Notes: a model not told the origin generated them from the letters alone. A stretch of 20,081 nt of DNA from an uncultured Collinsella sp. (GCA_900551625.1 URWZ01000003.1:1-20081), one strand, 5' to 3'; counted from the stretch's first letter, positions 6,796-15,924 are shown. Numbers and translations are program-made.

Positions 6796-7572
6796 ATGTC
6801 TACGTTTTTAAATGCCAGCCCCATCTTTGGGCCCGTCCGCAGCCGTCGCCTGGGCCTTTCGCTCGGTGTCAACATGATGCCGGCGAGCGGCAAGATCTGC
6901 ACGTTCGACTGCATCTACTGCGAGAACGGTCTCAATGCCGAGCGCCCCTGCCACGAATCGTATAACACGGTTGCCGTGGTGCTCGATGCACTCGAGGCCA
7001 AATTGCGCGAGATGGCAGCCGAAGGTGAGCTGCCCGATGTAATCACGTTTGCCGGCAACGGCGAGCCCACCGCCGCACCGGAGTTTCCGCAGGCCATCGC
7101 CGGCGCCGTCGCGCTGCGCGACGAGCTTGCCCCAAACTCCAAGATCGCCGTGCTCTCCAACGGCACGCGCGCCGACCGTCCCCAGGTGCACGATGCGCTC
7201 ATGATGGTCGATGACAACATTCTTAAGCTCGATACGATCGACCCGGCATTTATCCAGCTGCTCGATCAACCCGTTGGCCCCTACGATGTAGAGCACCAGA
7301 TCGAAACGTTCGCGAGCTTTGACGGTCACGTTATTATCCAAACGATGTTTTTGAGCGGCGAGTACCGGGGCAAGTCTCTCGATAACACCGGTGAGGAGTA
7401 CGTTGGTCCTTGGCTCGCGGCGCTCGAGCGCATTCGCCCGCAGGAGGCGACCATCTACACCGTCGCACGCGAGACGCCGGTCGCCGGCCTTGCCAAAGCA
7501 GCGCCTGAGGTACTCGACGCCATTGCCGAACGCGTCCAAGCCCTCGGCATTCCCTGCCAGGTGAGCTACTAG
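6796..7572 (+). CDS. radical SAM protein, COG0731 (Tyw1-like) type
   Basis: The 258-residue protein carries the iron-sulfur motif C35-T-F-D-C39-I-Y-C42 (C-x3-C-x2-C) and the SAM-binding GNGEPT at 88-93. The opening FGPVRSRRLGLSLGVN (11-26) is typical of the COG0731 group, which is related to the wyosine-synthesis enzyme Tyw1 but widespread in bacteria that lack wyosine, where its function is not established. The frame is open from 6724, but AAGGAG at 6781-6786 sits 9 bases before ATG 6796, with an alternative ATG at 6790. It stands alone and is divergent from the hydrolase. Confidence 0.85.
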   Translation: MSTFLNASPIFGPVRSRRLGLSLGVNMMPASGKICTFDCIYCENGLNAERPCHESYNTVAVVLDALEAKLREMAAEGELPDVITFAGNGEPTAAPEFPQAIAGAVALRDELAPNSKIAVLSNGTRADRPQVHDALMMVDDNILKLDTIDPAFIQLLDQPVGPYDVEHQIETFASFDGHVIIQTMFLSGEYRGKSLDNTGEEYVGPWLAALERIRPQEATIYTVARETPVAGLAKAAPEVLDAIAERVQALGIPCQVSY

Positions 7573-7613
7573 CAAAACCACGCAGCAGCCAGTGCCCGCC
7601 ATCCCGCCCCATC

Positions 7614-7680
7614 AGTTGCGGTGATATAGTTCCTATTTGTGCTGTTAAACCGCTTAAATCGGAACTATATCACCGCAACT
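7614..7680. repeat. long intergenic inverted repeat (20-bp arms, 27-nt loop)
   Basis: AGTTGCGGTGATATAGTTCC (7614-7633) is a perfect reverse complement of 7661-7680. The 27-nt loop is not palindromic. It lies 41 bp after the radical SAM stop and 52 bp before the methionine aminopeptidase start. The right arm is followed by TTTATGG, so on the plus strand it could act as a terminator, but the long loop is unusual for that. The architecture matches the repeat at 3202-3265. Confidence 0.85.
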
Positions 7681-7701
7681 TTTATGGACGCGTGGGTGGG
7701 C

Positions 7702-7707
7702 TATACT
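7702..7707 (+). promoter_or_regulatory. possible -10 box of the methionine aminopeptidase gene
   Basis: TATACT lies 25 bp upstream of the start codon; no convincing -35 is seen 16-18 bp upstream, where the arm of the palindrome ends. Confidence 0.35.
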
Positions 7708-7732
7708 AGCTGCGGATGAAAGGAAGTTAGCC

Positions 7733-8620
7733 ATGTATGACAAAGGACCCGTGCCTGGCCGCAACGACGCTTGCTGGTGCGGCAGCGGCAAGAAGTACAA
7801 GAAATGCCATAGCGCCTTTGATGAGCGCCTCGAGCGCCTGTGGGAAGAGGGCTGGGAGGTTCTGCCCCGCACGCTCTACAAGACGCCCGCCGATATCGAA
7901 GGCATCAAACGCTCGGCAGCCATCAACGTGGGCGTGCTCGATTACGTAGGCGAGCACATCGCCGCGGGCATGACCACCAACCAGATCGACCAGATGATCT
8001 ACGACTACACCGTCGAGCACGGTGGCACGCCGGCCGATCTCAACTACGAGGGCTATCCCAAGAGCGTGTGTACCTCGATCAACGACGTCGTCTGCCACGG
8101 TATCCCCTGCGATGCGGATGTGCTGCACGAGGGCGACATCATCAACGTTGACTGTTCCACGATCCTAGACGGCTACTTTAGCGACTCGAGCCGCATGTTC
8201 TGCATCGGCAAGGTCTCTGCCGAGCGCCAGCGCCTGGTCGAGGTCACCCGCGCCAGCGTGGAGGCGGGTCTGGCAGCCGTCAAGCCATGGCTTCCGCTGT
8301 CCGTTATGGCCGAGGCCGTGCAAAAGACGGTCGAGGACGCCGGTTTTAGCGTGGTGCGCGAGTACGGCGGACACGGCATTGGCAAGGAGTTCCACGAGGA
8401 CCCGTTTGTGGGCTTTACCACCGAGGCGCCCGATGTGGACACCATTATGGCCCCGGGCATGGTCTTTACCATCGAGCCCATGGTCAACGCCGGAGCGCCC
8501 GACATCAAGATCAGCAAGGGCGATGGCTGGTGCGTGCGCACCAAGGACGGCAGCGACTCGGCCCAGTGCGAGGTACAGCTCGTGGTGACCGAGGACGGCT
8601 ACGAGCTGCTGAGCTGGTAG
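7733..8620 (+). CDS. map: type I methionine aminopeptidase with N-terminal SEC-C motif
   Basis: The 295-residue enzyme removes the initiator methionine from new proteins. The five metal ligands are recognisable: D140 (NVDCS), D151 (YFSDSS), H214 (GGHGIG), E248 (FTIEPM) and E280 (AQCEVQL); H122 and H221 are the usual substrate histidines. Residues 8-26, PGRNDACWCGSGKKYKKCH, form a SEC-C zinc motif in front of the catalytic domain, which makes it longer than the roughly 250-residue core enzyme. SEC-C motifs are known from SecA and from some bacterial MetAPs, probably for ribosome or protein contact. GAAAGGAAG lies before the ATG. A second map copy is likely elsewhere in the genome, as this form is often the additional one. 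Confidence 0.95.
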   Translation: MYDKGPVPGRNDACWCGSGKKYKKCHSAFDERLERLWEEGWEVLPRTLYKTPADIEGIKRSAAINVGVLDYVGEHIAAGMTTNQIDQMIYDYTVEHGGTPADLNYEGYPKSVCTSINDVVCHGIPCDADVLHEGDIINVDCSTILDGYFSDSSRMFCIGKVSAERQRLVEVTRASVEAGLAAVKPWLPLSVMAEAVQKTVEDAGFSVVREYGGHGIGKEFHEDPFVGFTTEAPDVDTIMAPGMVFTIEPMVNAGAPDIKISKGDGWCVRTKDGSDSAQCEVQLVVTEDGYELLSW

Positions 8621-8629
8621 CCGCAGATG

Positions 8630-8676
8630 CGCCGGATGCTGACGGGCAAACCCGCTTTGCACCCGGCGTTTTATTT
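8630..8676 (+). terminator. terminator after map
   Basis: CGCCGG (8630-8635) pairs with CCGGCG (8663-8668), followed by TTTTATTT. An inner small hairpin, CGGG-caaa-CCCG (8643-8654), sits in the loop. It starts 9 bp after the map stop codon. Confidence 0.65.
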
Positions 8677-8694
8677 GAACGTTTTGCCTGATAA

Positions 8695-8731
8695 AACCTG
8701 CCAAAATAAACCTGTCCTTTTTTGGCAGGCT
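8695..8731 (-). repeat. 37-bp palindromic element, copy 1
   Basis: The arms CCTGCCAAAA (8697-8706) and TTTTGGCAGG (8720-8729) pair perfectly. Read on the minus strand the loop holds GGACAGG, the core shared with the copies at 13888-13924 and 17683-17719. The flank GATAAAACCTG to the left is also conserved with the copies at 13888 and 17984. It ends 18 bp before the GTG of the dehydrogenase gene, so it probably lies within or near the promoter or leader. Confidence 0.85.
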
Positions 8732-8749
8732 GAGCGGAGATGACTGCTT

Positions 8750-9685
8750 GTGAACATCCTGGTTTTGCCGCCCGTCAACGACCGCCATCGCGCAATTCTT
8801 GAGTCGAGTGCTCCGGGCGAGGACTTTATCTACACGAGCTCCGACGCCATCACGCGTGAGCAGGTCGCCAACGCCGACGTGATCTTGGGCAACATAGACC
8901 CTGCCTTGCTTACCGCATGCGAGCATCTCCAGCTGTTGCAATTGCAGACCGCCGGCTATGACGATTACTTGGCCGCCGGCACCGTGCCGGCTGAAGCCAA
9001 GCTGTCTTGCTCGATCGGCGCCTACGGCCAGGCCGTGAGCGAGCACATGTTTGCCATGGTCCTTTCCATGATGAAGCGCCTGCCCGGCTATCACGACTTG
9101 CAGCGCGAGCATCGCTGGGAGGATTTGGGGCCGGTTACCTCGCTCAAAAATGCCAACGTGCTGGTGCTGGGCGCGGGCGACATTGGCGGCCACTTTGCCA
9201 CGCTCTGCCGCAACATGGGCGCGCACGTCCGCGGCATCAAGCGCCATCCACTCGTCTACCCCATTGTGTTTGAGGACATGGACGGCATGGACGCTCTACC
9301 TGAGCGCCTGGCAGAGGCAGACATCGTCGCATCCTTTATGCCGAGCACACCCGAGACCCGCGGCCTGGCGAACGCCGAGTTCTTCGCCGCGATGAAGTCG
9401 GGCGCCTTCTTTGCCAACGGCGGCCGCGGCGACCTTGTGGTCGCCGACGACTTGGTTGCCGCCTTGGAGTCGGGACATCTCGCCGGCGCCGCGGTCGACG
9501 TCACCGACCCCGAGCCCCTGCCCGCGACAAGCCCGCTGTGGGATGCGCCCAACATGCTCATCACACCGCACGTCTCTGGCTGGTTCCATCTAGCCGCCAC
9601 CCTCAACAACGTCGTCGACATTGCCGCGGAGAATCTGCGTCACCTGCAGGCCGGCGAAACTTTACGTTGTTGGATCGAGCACTAA
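8750..9685 (+). CDS. D-isomer-specific 2-hydroxyacid dehydrogenase
   Basis: The 311-residue NAD(P)-dependent enzyme converts 2-keto acids and D-2-hydroxyacids. The Rossmann motif GAGDIG is at 141-146. The catalytic triad is R226 (NGGRGD), E255 (DPEPLP) and H274 (TPHVSGW), with the usual spacing. The substrate-binding N-terminal lobe is short, so a specific substrate (lactate, glycerate, hydroxyisocaproate or another) cannot be named. It starts at a GTG with GGAG ten bases upstream. It is a single gene between the map terminator and paired hairpins at 9690-9770. Confidence 0.92.
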   Translation: MNILVLPPVNDRHRAILESSAPGEDFIYTSSDAITREQVANADVILGNIDPALLTACEHLQLLQLQTAGYDDYLAAGTVPAEAKLSCSIGAYGQAVSEHMFAMVLSMMKRLPGYHDLQREHRWEDLGPVTSLKNANVLVLGAGDIGGHFATLCRNMGAHVRGIKRHPLVYPIVFEDMDGMDALPERLAEADIVASFMPSTPETRGLANAEFFAAMKSGAFFANGGRGDLVVADDLVAALESGHLAGAAVDVTDPEPLPATSPLWDAPNMLITPHVSGWFHLAATLNNVVDIAAENLRHLQAGETLRCWIEH

Positions 9686-9689
9686 TCTT

Positions 9690-9717
9690 GTTCCGCCGTT
9701 TTACCAAACGCCGGAAC
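9690..9717. repeat. GTTCCGCCGTT hairpin element just after a stop codon
   Basis: GTTCCGCCGTTT (9690-9701) and AAACGCCGGAAC (9706-9717) form a 12-bp stem with one mismatch and a TACC loop, four bases after the dehydrogenase stop. A related sequence lies five bases after the glmS stop (13985-13997). There is no U-run, so termination would need to be of a non-classic type. Confidence 0.7.
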
Positions 9718-9739
9718 CCCTCGACGCTGCGAGCCCCAT

Positions 9740-9770
9740 GGGTTCCGCCGTTCTAACGAACGGCGGACCC
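9740..9770. repeat. second GTTCCGCCGTT hairpin element
   Basis: GGGTTCCGCCGTTC (9740-9753) pairs with GAACGGCGGACCC (9758-9770) with one bulged T and a TAAC loop. It is 22 bp from the first element and 41 bp from the stop of the convergent gene, so it may serve as a two-way terminator or barrier between converging genes. Confidence 0.7.
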
Positions 9771-9811
9771 GCTGAAAGGCCCCGTCCCATATTTGCTGCC
9801 CCACTCGCAAC

Positions 9812-10387
9812 TTATCTTGCCGATGGAGTTGTCGTCGTTTCGTTCGTGTGAGTCGTTTTGGCGCCGTCGCCTTGTTCGTCCTCGTCCTTTTGAGCATCGG
9901 CAATGGTGGCAGCAGCTGCGACCATACCGCGCTGGGGCGCCACACCCGTCTGGTCTTGTGCGCCTTCAACAAGCTCCGTGCCAGCATGCGCAAGTTCAGG
10001 CGATTTGAACATCGCGCCCAGACTCGCGCCGTCGCCGGCATATCCGAGCGCCGCGAGCGCGATGACGATTATCGCGGCAACGACCACGATCGGCACGTAA
10101 CGATGCCAGCCTGCAGGATTGAGGCCGCTACGGCGGGCAGCACCGCGGCTAATGTAGCCAAGCGTTCCATCGTGCTTGAGCTTTGAGCCCACCACGCGCC
10201 TTCGTCCCCACAACGAGGACTCGGCCTGCATGGCCAAGCGAGCGCTTGCCGAAGGATAGCCATATTTTGTGCGCTTGAACGAGCCGTCGAACCCCGAGGC
10301 GCTTTTGCCCCACGTCCGCGAAGTCGTACGCCGGCCGACCGGCGCCGCACTTCGCTTTGTTCGGTTCGTTTTTGAAGTCTCCGCCAT
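9812..10387 (-). CDS. hypothetical single-pass membrane protein
   Basis: I do not recognise a family. From ATG 10387 the protein has 191 residues. Residues 1-95 are basic and rich in Arg, Lys, Ser and Thr. A single hydrophobic segment is at about 97-117 (YVPIVVVAAIIVIALAALGY). An acidic, Thr/Ala-rich low-complexity tail of about 70 residues follows, ending in TTTTPSAR. The charge pattern suggests a cytoplasmic basic N-half and an outside tail. The frame is open back to a GTG at 10441, but the preceding bases look more like a promoter than a ribosome site; a GGGGGAG lies very close to the chosen ATG, so the start is uncertain. It follows the regulator gene on the same strand. Confidence 0.65.
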   Translation of the reverse strand: MAETSKTNRTKRSAAPVGRRTTSRTWGKSASGFDGSFKRTKYGYPSASARLAMQAESSLWGRRRVVGSKLKHDGTLGYISRGAARRSGLNPAGWHRYVPIVVVAAIIVIALAALGYAGDGASLGAMFKSPELAHAGTELVEGAQDQTGVAPQRGMVAAAATIADAQKDEDEQGDGAKTTHTNETTTTPSAR

Positions 10388-10470
10388 ACTCCCCCGCACG
10401 CCGTAACACAATCGAAACAATGCTTCTTTGGACTGTATCACACGCGCCGCACGCGGTCACGGCGCCTCGC

Positions 10471-11688
10471 TCAGCGGTCGTTGTCCTTCAGCAGGCGCCA
10501 TAAAGTCGTGCGGCTTATACCGAGCACCTCTGCCGCACGTGTCCTGTTGCCGTGAAGGTGCTGCAGAACCAACCGTGCGACATCGCGCTCGGTATCGGCC
10601 AGGGGACGCAAGATGTACAAATCGCTTTCGAGCGCCGGGGCGCCAAAGGTCGCGGTCTTGATAACGTCCTCCTGGGCAAGCACCTCTTTCGCCACGGCAC
10701 GCTCCACAGTTCCAGCCCCCACTAATATATAGAGTCGTTCAGAGACTTCACGCAGCTGCAGGTAATTGCGGGGCCAACGGTACGCATCGAGCGTCTCTGC
10801 CGCGGCGGCGGACAACATGGGGGCACCCGTCTTAAACATATCTGCCAGATACCCCAGATAGCGCGCAACCTTTTCCGACGCGCCGCCCTGCTCGGCAATC
10901 GCCGGCGCCACACTCACGGCACAGGCCAGACGCTCGGTTACAAAAGCAGCCTGATCGCTTTCGCCGCCGCCCGGCATATCGTTTGCCGTCAACACCACAT
11001 GGCAACGAGTTGCGAGCGCCGTGTCGATCATTGCGGACACGAGCTCGCGCAGACGTTGGGGGCCAACAGCATGCCAGCCGCCCATACAAAGTGTCAGCCC
11101 CGTTTGGAATAGCGGCGATTCGGAACTTTTGAGCAGATGGCGCCAGCCGCGATCCGTAAGCTCATCGAGCGCAACGGACACAAAGGGCTGATCGGCATAG
11201 GGTCCATCCAGGTACAGGCGTCTTGCAATCTGATCCTGCCCCGCGCCCAGTTCACCCTCGAGCATAAGGGGCACCCCGCGTGCGTAGCTCTCCCGTACGG
11301 GGGCAGCGACCGCTGCCGCATCTTCGACGATGCCGTACGTGCTCGACTCGTAGCGAGCCTCGACTTCGTCGGCATTGAGCCACTCGATGCCCGCATGCGT
11401 CGCAGCGGCGCGCACCTCATGCGCCACGACTACCCAAAGCGCTCCGCGCTCCTTGGCCGTCGGGCGCACCGTCAAGCTCAACCGCACGCCCTCGTGGCCC
11501 ATCACCAGGCGTGCCCCATCGCCCACGCGAGCGAGACGCTCGGAAACAAAAGCAGCGATATCCTGCTCGAGCGCCGCGTCACTCATAGTCGAGATTACAA
11601 CGCCACCGCGCCCGTCGATTGCCAGCGCCGATGCTCCGGCTGCGGACAATGCCTCAATCAGAATCTGCAGCTTGGCATCGCTGTCCAT
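10471..11688 (-). CDS. Fis-type HTH regulator with degenerate AAA+ domain
   Basis: From ATG 11688 the protein has 405 residues. Residues 1-100 look like a sensory domain. Residues 125-340 resemble the AAA+ domain of sigma-54 activators: a Walker-A-like GELGAGQD at 145-152 and a YRWPRNYLQLREV segment (303-315) where activators have WPGNxREL. The Walker lysine is replaced by Q, and no GAFTGA loop is seen, so contact with sigma-54 and ATP hydrolysis are unlikely. The C-terminus (371-401) is a Fis-type helix-turn-helix, HGNRTRAAEVLGISRTTLWR. It probably acts as a DNA-binding regulator that retains the fold but not the motor. The 10-codon longer start at 11718 is possible. It lies upstream of the unknown membrane protein on the same strand. 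Confidence 0.82.
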   Translation of the reverse strand: MDSDAKLQILIEALSAAGASALAIDGRGGVVISTMSDAALEQDIAAFVSERLARVGDGARLVMGHEGVRLSLTVRPTAKERGALWVVVAHEVRAAATHAGIEWLNADEVEARYESSTYGIVEDAAAVAAPVRESYARGVPLMLEGELGAGQDQIARRLYLDGPYADQPFVSVALDELTDRGWRHLLKSSESPLFQTGLTLCMGGWHAVGPQRLRELVSAMIDTALATRCHVVLTANDMPGGGESDQAAFVTERLACAVSVAPAIAEQGGASEKVARYLGYLADMFKTGAPMLSAAAAETLDAYRWPRNYLQLREVSERLYILVGAGTVERAVAKEVLAQEDVIKTATFGAPALESDLYILRPLADTERDVARLVLQHLHGNRTRAAEVLGISRTTLWRLLKDNDR

Positions 11689-11747
11689 GGTTCGCCCCGT
11701 CTCCAACCGCGGCCCCATCTGAGACCCGGCATCTCAAGTGTTTCAAA

Positions 11748-11767
11748 ATTGAACGATAATGTTCACT
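11748..11767 (-). promoter_or_regulatory. inverted repeat upstream of the Fis-type regulator
   Basis: ATTGAAC-GATAAT-GTTCACT is a 7-bp inverted repeat with one mismatch and a 6-nt centre, about 60 bp upstream of the chosen ATG. It is a candidate operator, possibly autoregulatory. Confidence 0.4.
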
Positions 11768-11811
11768 AAACACTATAGGGCCTGCGGTGCCTTCTTGCGA
11801 GTATATGAATT

Positions 11812-11837
11812 GCCCCGCATCGCCATCCTGGCGGGGC
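11812..11837. terminator. GC-rich hairpin between YeiH and regulator genes
   Basis: GCCCCGC (11812-11818) pairs with GCGGGGC (11831-11837); an alternative inner hairpin is CGCCA-tcc-TGGCG (11821-11833). No clear U-run follows. It probably ends YeiH transcription. The rest of the gap at 11768-11959 shows nothing coding; it includes a triple tandem copy of AGCACGC at 11924-11944. Confidence 0.45.
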
Positions 11838-11959
11838 GATAAGAGCTCTTCGGGACCTATCAACCTGCGGACAAGCCATACCCGCAAGAGCTCCTATCGC
11901 TCCACCGCGGACATGCGCTCGCCAGCACGCAGCACGCAGCACGCAAATAAGCTACTTCT

Positions 11960-12994
11960 CTACCAGATTCCCAGCACGTGCTGCATTCCCAAACTCATGC
12001 ATGCAATGCCAATCCAGCAGCAAAAGCCCAATGCGATGGGCTTGCCGCCCTTTTTGACCAGCTCGACGATATCGGTATTAAAGCCAATAGCCGCCATGGC
12101 CATCACAATAAAGAACTTCGACAGCTCCTTGATGGGCGCCGTAATGGACGCGGGAAGCTGAAGCACCGTGGTGATCACGCTCGCCAGCACAAAGAACAGC
12201 ACGAACATGGGAAACGCTCGTTTAAGCGAGAACGTGCTTTTGGCGTCGCCGCCGGCCTTGCGCGCCAGATGCATCTGCCAGCATGCGAGAACCAACGTAA
12301 TGGGAATAATGGCCAGCGTCCTGGTGAGCTTAACCACCGTGGCGCTCTCGAGCACACTGGCGCCGGGATGCATGCTGTCCCAGGCGCTCGCCGCAGCCGT
12401 TACCGACGAGGTGTCGTTGATGGCGGTGCCGGCAAACAGGCCAAAGCCCTCGTTGGTCAGCCCGAGCATGCCGCCGAGTGTCGGAAACACGAGCGCCGCG
12501 ATAACGTTAAACAGGAAGATGACCGAAATGGCTTGGGCAATCTCGCGATCGTCGGCATCGATGACGGGCGCGGTCGCAGCGATGGCCGAACCGCCGCAAA
12601 TCGACGAGCCCACACCCACAAGCGTCGCAATCTTGCCCGGCACGTTCATAACGCGGCAGAGCACGAAGGCGATGACAAGCGAGGTCGAGATCGTCGCCAC
12701 GATAATCGGCAGCGACTGGGCGCCCTTGGACAGAATCTGGGAGAGGTTCATGCCAAAGCCAAGCAGGATAACCGCGTATTGCAAGACTATTTTAGACGTA
12801 TAGGTGACACCGGCGGCGAGCTGCTCGCGGCGATTCTTGGGAAAGACGAGCGCCAGGACCATGCCAAAGAGGATGGCAAATACCGGCCCGCCGACCACCT
12901 CAATCTGTTTGCCGAGCAACGTCGCGGGGATGGCGATAATCAGGCAGAACAAGACACCCTTCCAGCGCTCGCGTACGATATTTGCCAGTTGCAT
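11960..12994 (-). CDS. YeiH/UPF0324 family putative transporter
   Basis: The 344-residue polytopic membrane protein has about ten hydrophobic segments. The central signature is clear: GVGSSICGGSAIAATAPVI, then a DDREIAQAISVIFLFNV stretch and FGLFAGTAINDTSSVTAA. These are the conserved blocks of UPF0324 (YeiH; Pfam Cons_hypoth698), often annotated as putative sulfate exporters, though direct proof of substrate is thin. The start has AAGGAA eight bases upstream. In Enterobacteria yeiH is next to a LysR regulator (YeiE); here the divergent neighbour is a GntR-type regulator, its likely controller. Confidence 0.92.
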   Translation of the reverse strand: MQLANIVRERWKGVLFCLIIAIPATLLGKQIEVVGGPVFAILFGMVLALVFPKNRREQLAAGVTYTSKIVLQYAVILLGFGMNLSQILSKGAQSLPIIVATISTSLVIAFVLCRVMNVPGKIATLVGVGSSICGGSAIAATAPVIDADDREIAQAISVIFLFNVIAALVFPTLGGMLGLTNEGFGLFAGTAINDTSSVTAAASAWDSMHPGASVLESATVVKLTRTLAIIPITLVLACWQMHLARKAGGDAKSTFSLKRAFPMFVLFFVLASVITTVLQLPASITAPIKELSKFFIVMAMAAIGFNTDIVELVKKGGKPIALGFCCWIGIACMSLGMQHVLGIW

Positions 12995-13074
12995 ATGGGA
13001 TTCCTTCTTTCTATTTCACGTTTGCGACGGCTTATGATACGGCAACATTGGGCACAGCTCTGCGCAAACAAAGA

Positions 13075-13098
13075 CTAAGAAGCCGCAATAGTTCTTAG
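13075..13098. promoter_or_regulatory. palindrome in the YeiH-GntR divergent region
   Basis: CTAAGAA (13075-13081) and TTCTTAG (13092-13098) are a perfect 7-bp inverted repeat with a 10-nt centre, midway between the two divergent genes. It is a candidate binding site for the GntR protein, though the spacing is wider than usual for FadR-type sites. Confidence 0.4.
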
Positions 13099-13187
13099 GC
13101 AACAGCCGAATTACCCACCGCGGAGAGCTGATTCGCGGCATAATTAACAGCTGATATATGAGTGTGATAGAACGGTTGCGAGGCACT

Positions 13188-13889
13188 ATGGAAGAATCGA
13201 TGCACGTCGGCGAGCAGGAAACGAGCCTACAGGACCAGTCCTACCACACCATTCGACGCAAAATCGTCTACCTGGACTACAAGCCGGGCGAAAAGCTAGG
13301 CGTCAAGCAGCTTTGCGACGACCTGGATATGGGGCGCACCCCTGTGCGCGAGGCACTGGTGCGCCTGGCGCAAGAGGGCCTGGTGCGCACCGTGCCCCAA
13401 AGCGGCACCTATGTCTCGCCCATCAACCTCACCTTTGCCGAGAGCGCCTGCTACATTCGCGAACACCTGGAAAAACAGGTGATTGTGGAGTGCTGCGCCC
13501 GTGCCACCTCGGCAGGCATCGAGCAGCTCGACCAAGCCATCGCGCTGCAGGAAAAGGCCATGGCCGAAGAGGATCGCATCGGATTCTTTTTAAGCGACAA
13601 CCTCATGCACCGCATGATCTTTAGCATCGCGTGCCGCAGCACCGTGTGGTCGTGGCTCGAAGAGACCAATGCCGACCTGGAGCGCTTCCGCTGGCTGCGC
13701 GCCGCCACGCAGACGCTCGACAATCAGGAGATTGTTAACGAGCACAAGCAAATCCGCCGCGCCATCGCCGGCCGCGACCCCATCGAGGCGAGCTTTTTGG
13801 TCAGCAAGCACCTGCATATGATGTTCCGCAACCAGACCGAGGTCCTGGACCAATATCCCAAGTATTTCGAGACCAGCAAGCTCCGCTAA
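13188..13889 (+). CDS. GntR family (FadR/FCD-type) transcriptional regulator
   Basis: From ATG 13188 the protein has 233 residues. An N-terminal winged helix-turn-helix (about residues 15-80) contains KPGEKLGVKQLCDDLDMGRTPVREALVRLAQEGLV, the hallmark of GntR proteins. Residues about 90-215 form a helical FCD ligand domain with DNLMHRMIF and EHKQIRRAI, which carry the usual metal-ligand positions, and a later HLHMMF. The frame is open from 13158, but that ATG lacks a ribosome site while GCGAGG precedes 13188; 13200 is also possible. It is divergent from the YeiH gene and probably controls it in response to a small carboxylate. A 37-bp palindromic element begins on its stop codon. Confidence 0.9.
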   Translation: MEESMHVGEQETSLQDQSYHTIRRKIVYLDYKPGEKLGVKQLCDDLDMGRTPVREALVRLAQEGLVRTVPQSGTYVSPINLTFAESACYIREHLEKQVIVECCARATSAGIEQLDQAIALQEKAMAEEDRIGFFLSDNLMHRMIFSIACRSTVWSWLEETNADLERFRWLRAATQTLDNQEIVNEHKQIRRAIAGRDPIEASFLVSKHLHMMFRNQTEVLDQYPKYFETSKLR

Positions 13890-13924
13890 CCTGCCAAAAG
13901 AGGACAGGTTTATTTTGGCAGGTT
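13888..13924 (+). repeat. 37-bp palindromic element, copy 2
   Basis: AACCTGCCAAAA (13888-13899) and TTTTGGCAGGTT (13913-13924) form a perfect 12-bp stem, with GGACAGG in the loop. It overlaps the last two bases of the GntR stop codon. The right flank TTATCTGGGCAAA is the reverse complement of the left flank of the copy at 17984-18020, so homology extends about 13 bp beyond the palindrome. Confidence 0.88.
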
Positions 13925-13942
13925 TTATCTGGGCAAATGCAA

Positions 13943-13978
13943 CAAGGCCCGGCTCCGCCGCAACGGAGCCGGGCCTTG
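13943..13978 (-). terminator. glmS terminator, in convergent position
   Basis: CAAGGCCCGGCTCCG (13943-13957) and CGGAGCCGGGCCTTG (13964-13978) form a perfect 15-bp stem with a 6-nt loop. It lies 25 bp beyond the glmS stop; on the minus strand TTGCATTTG follows. It probably serves glmS and the convergent GntR gene. Confidence 0.78.
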
Positions 13979-13984
13979 GTCGCC

Positions 13985-13997
13985 AGAACGGCGGAAC
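13985..13997 (-). repeat. GTTCCGCCGTTCT half-element after glmS stop
   Basis: On the minus strand GTTCCGCCGTTCT starts five bases after the glmS TAG. The same 13 bases are found at 9742-9754, and a near-identical copy is four bases after the dehydrogenase stop (9690). Here there is no paired second arm. Confidence 0.6.
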
Positions 13998-14002
13998 AAC
14001 AA

Positions 14003-15850
<1,848 letters not shown>

Positions 15851-15924
15851 AGGATAAATCCCTTCGCTCGCGTGACTGCAAAACGCCCACGCACGACGGG
15901 CGCTGAGACGTATAACGTCCGAGT

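Noticed and set aside
10388..10441. GTG start at 10441 for the unknown membrane protein
   Set aside because: No ribosome site precedes it and the bases TGTGATACAG look more like an extended -10 element; kept as an alternative only.
11924..11944. Three tandem copies of AGCACGC as a possible iteron or origin
   Set aside because: Only three 7-bp copies in a GC-rich gap, with no AT-rich region or replication gene nearby; more likely a small slippage repeat.
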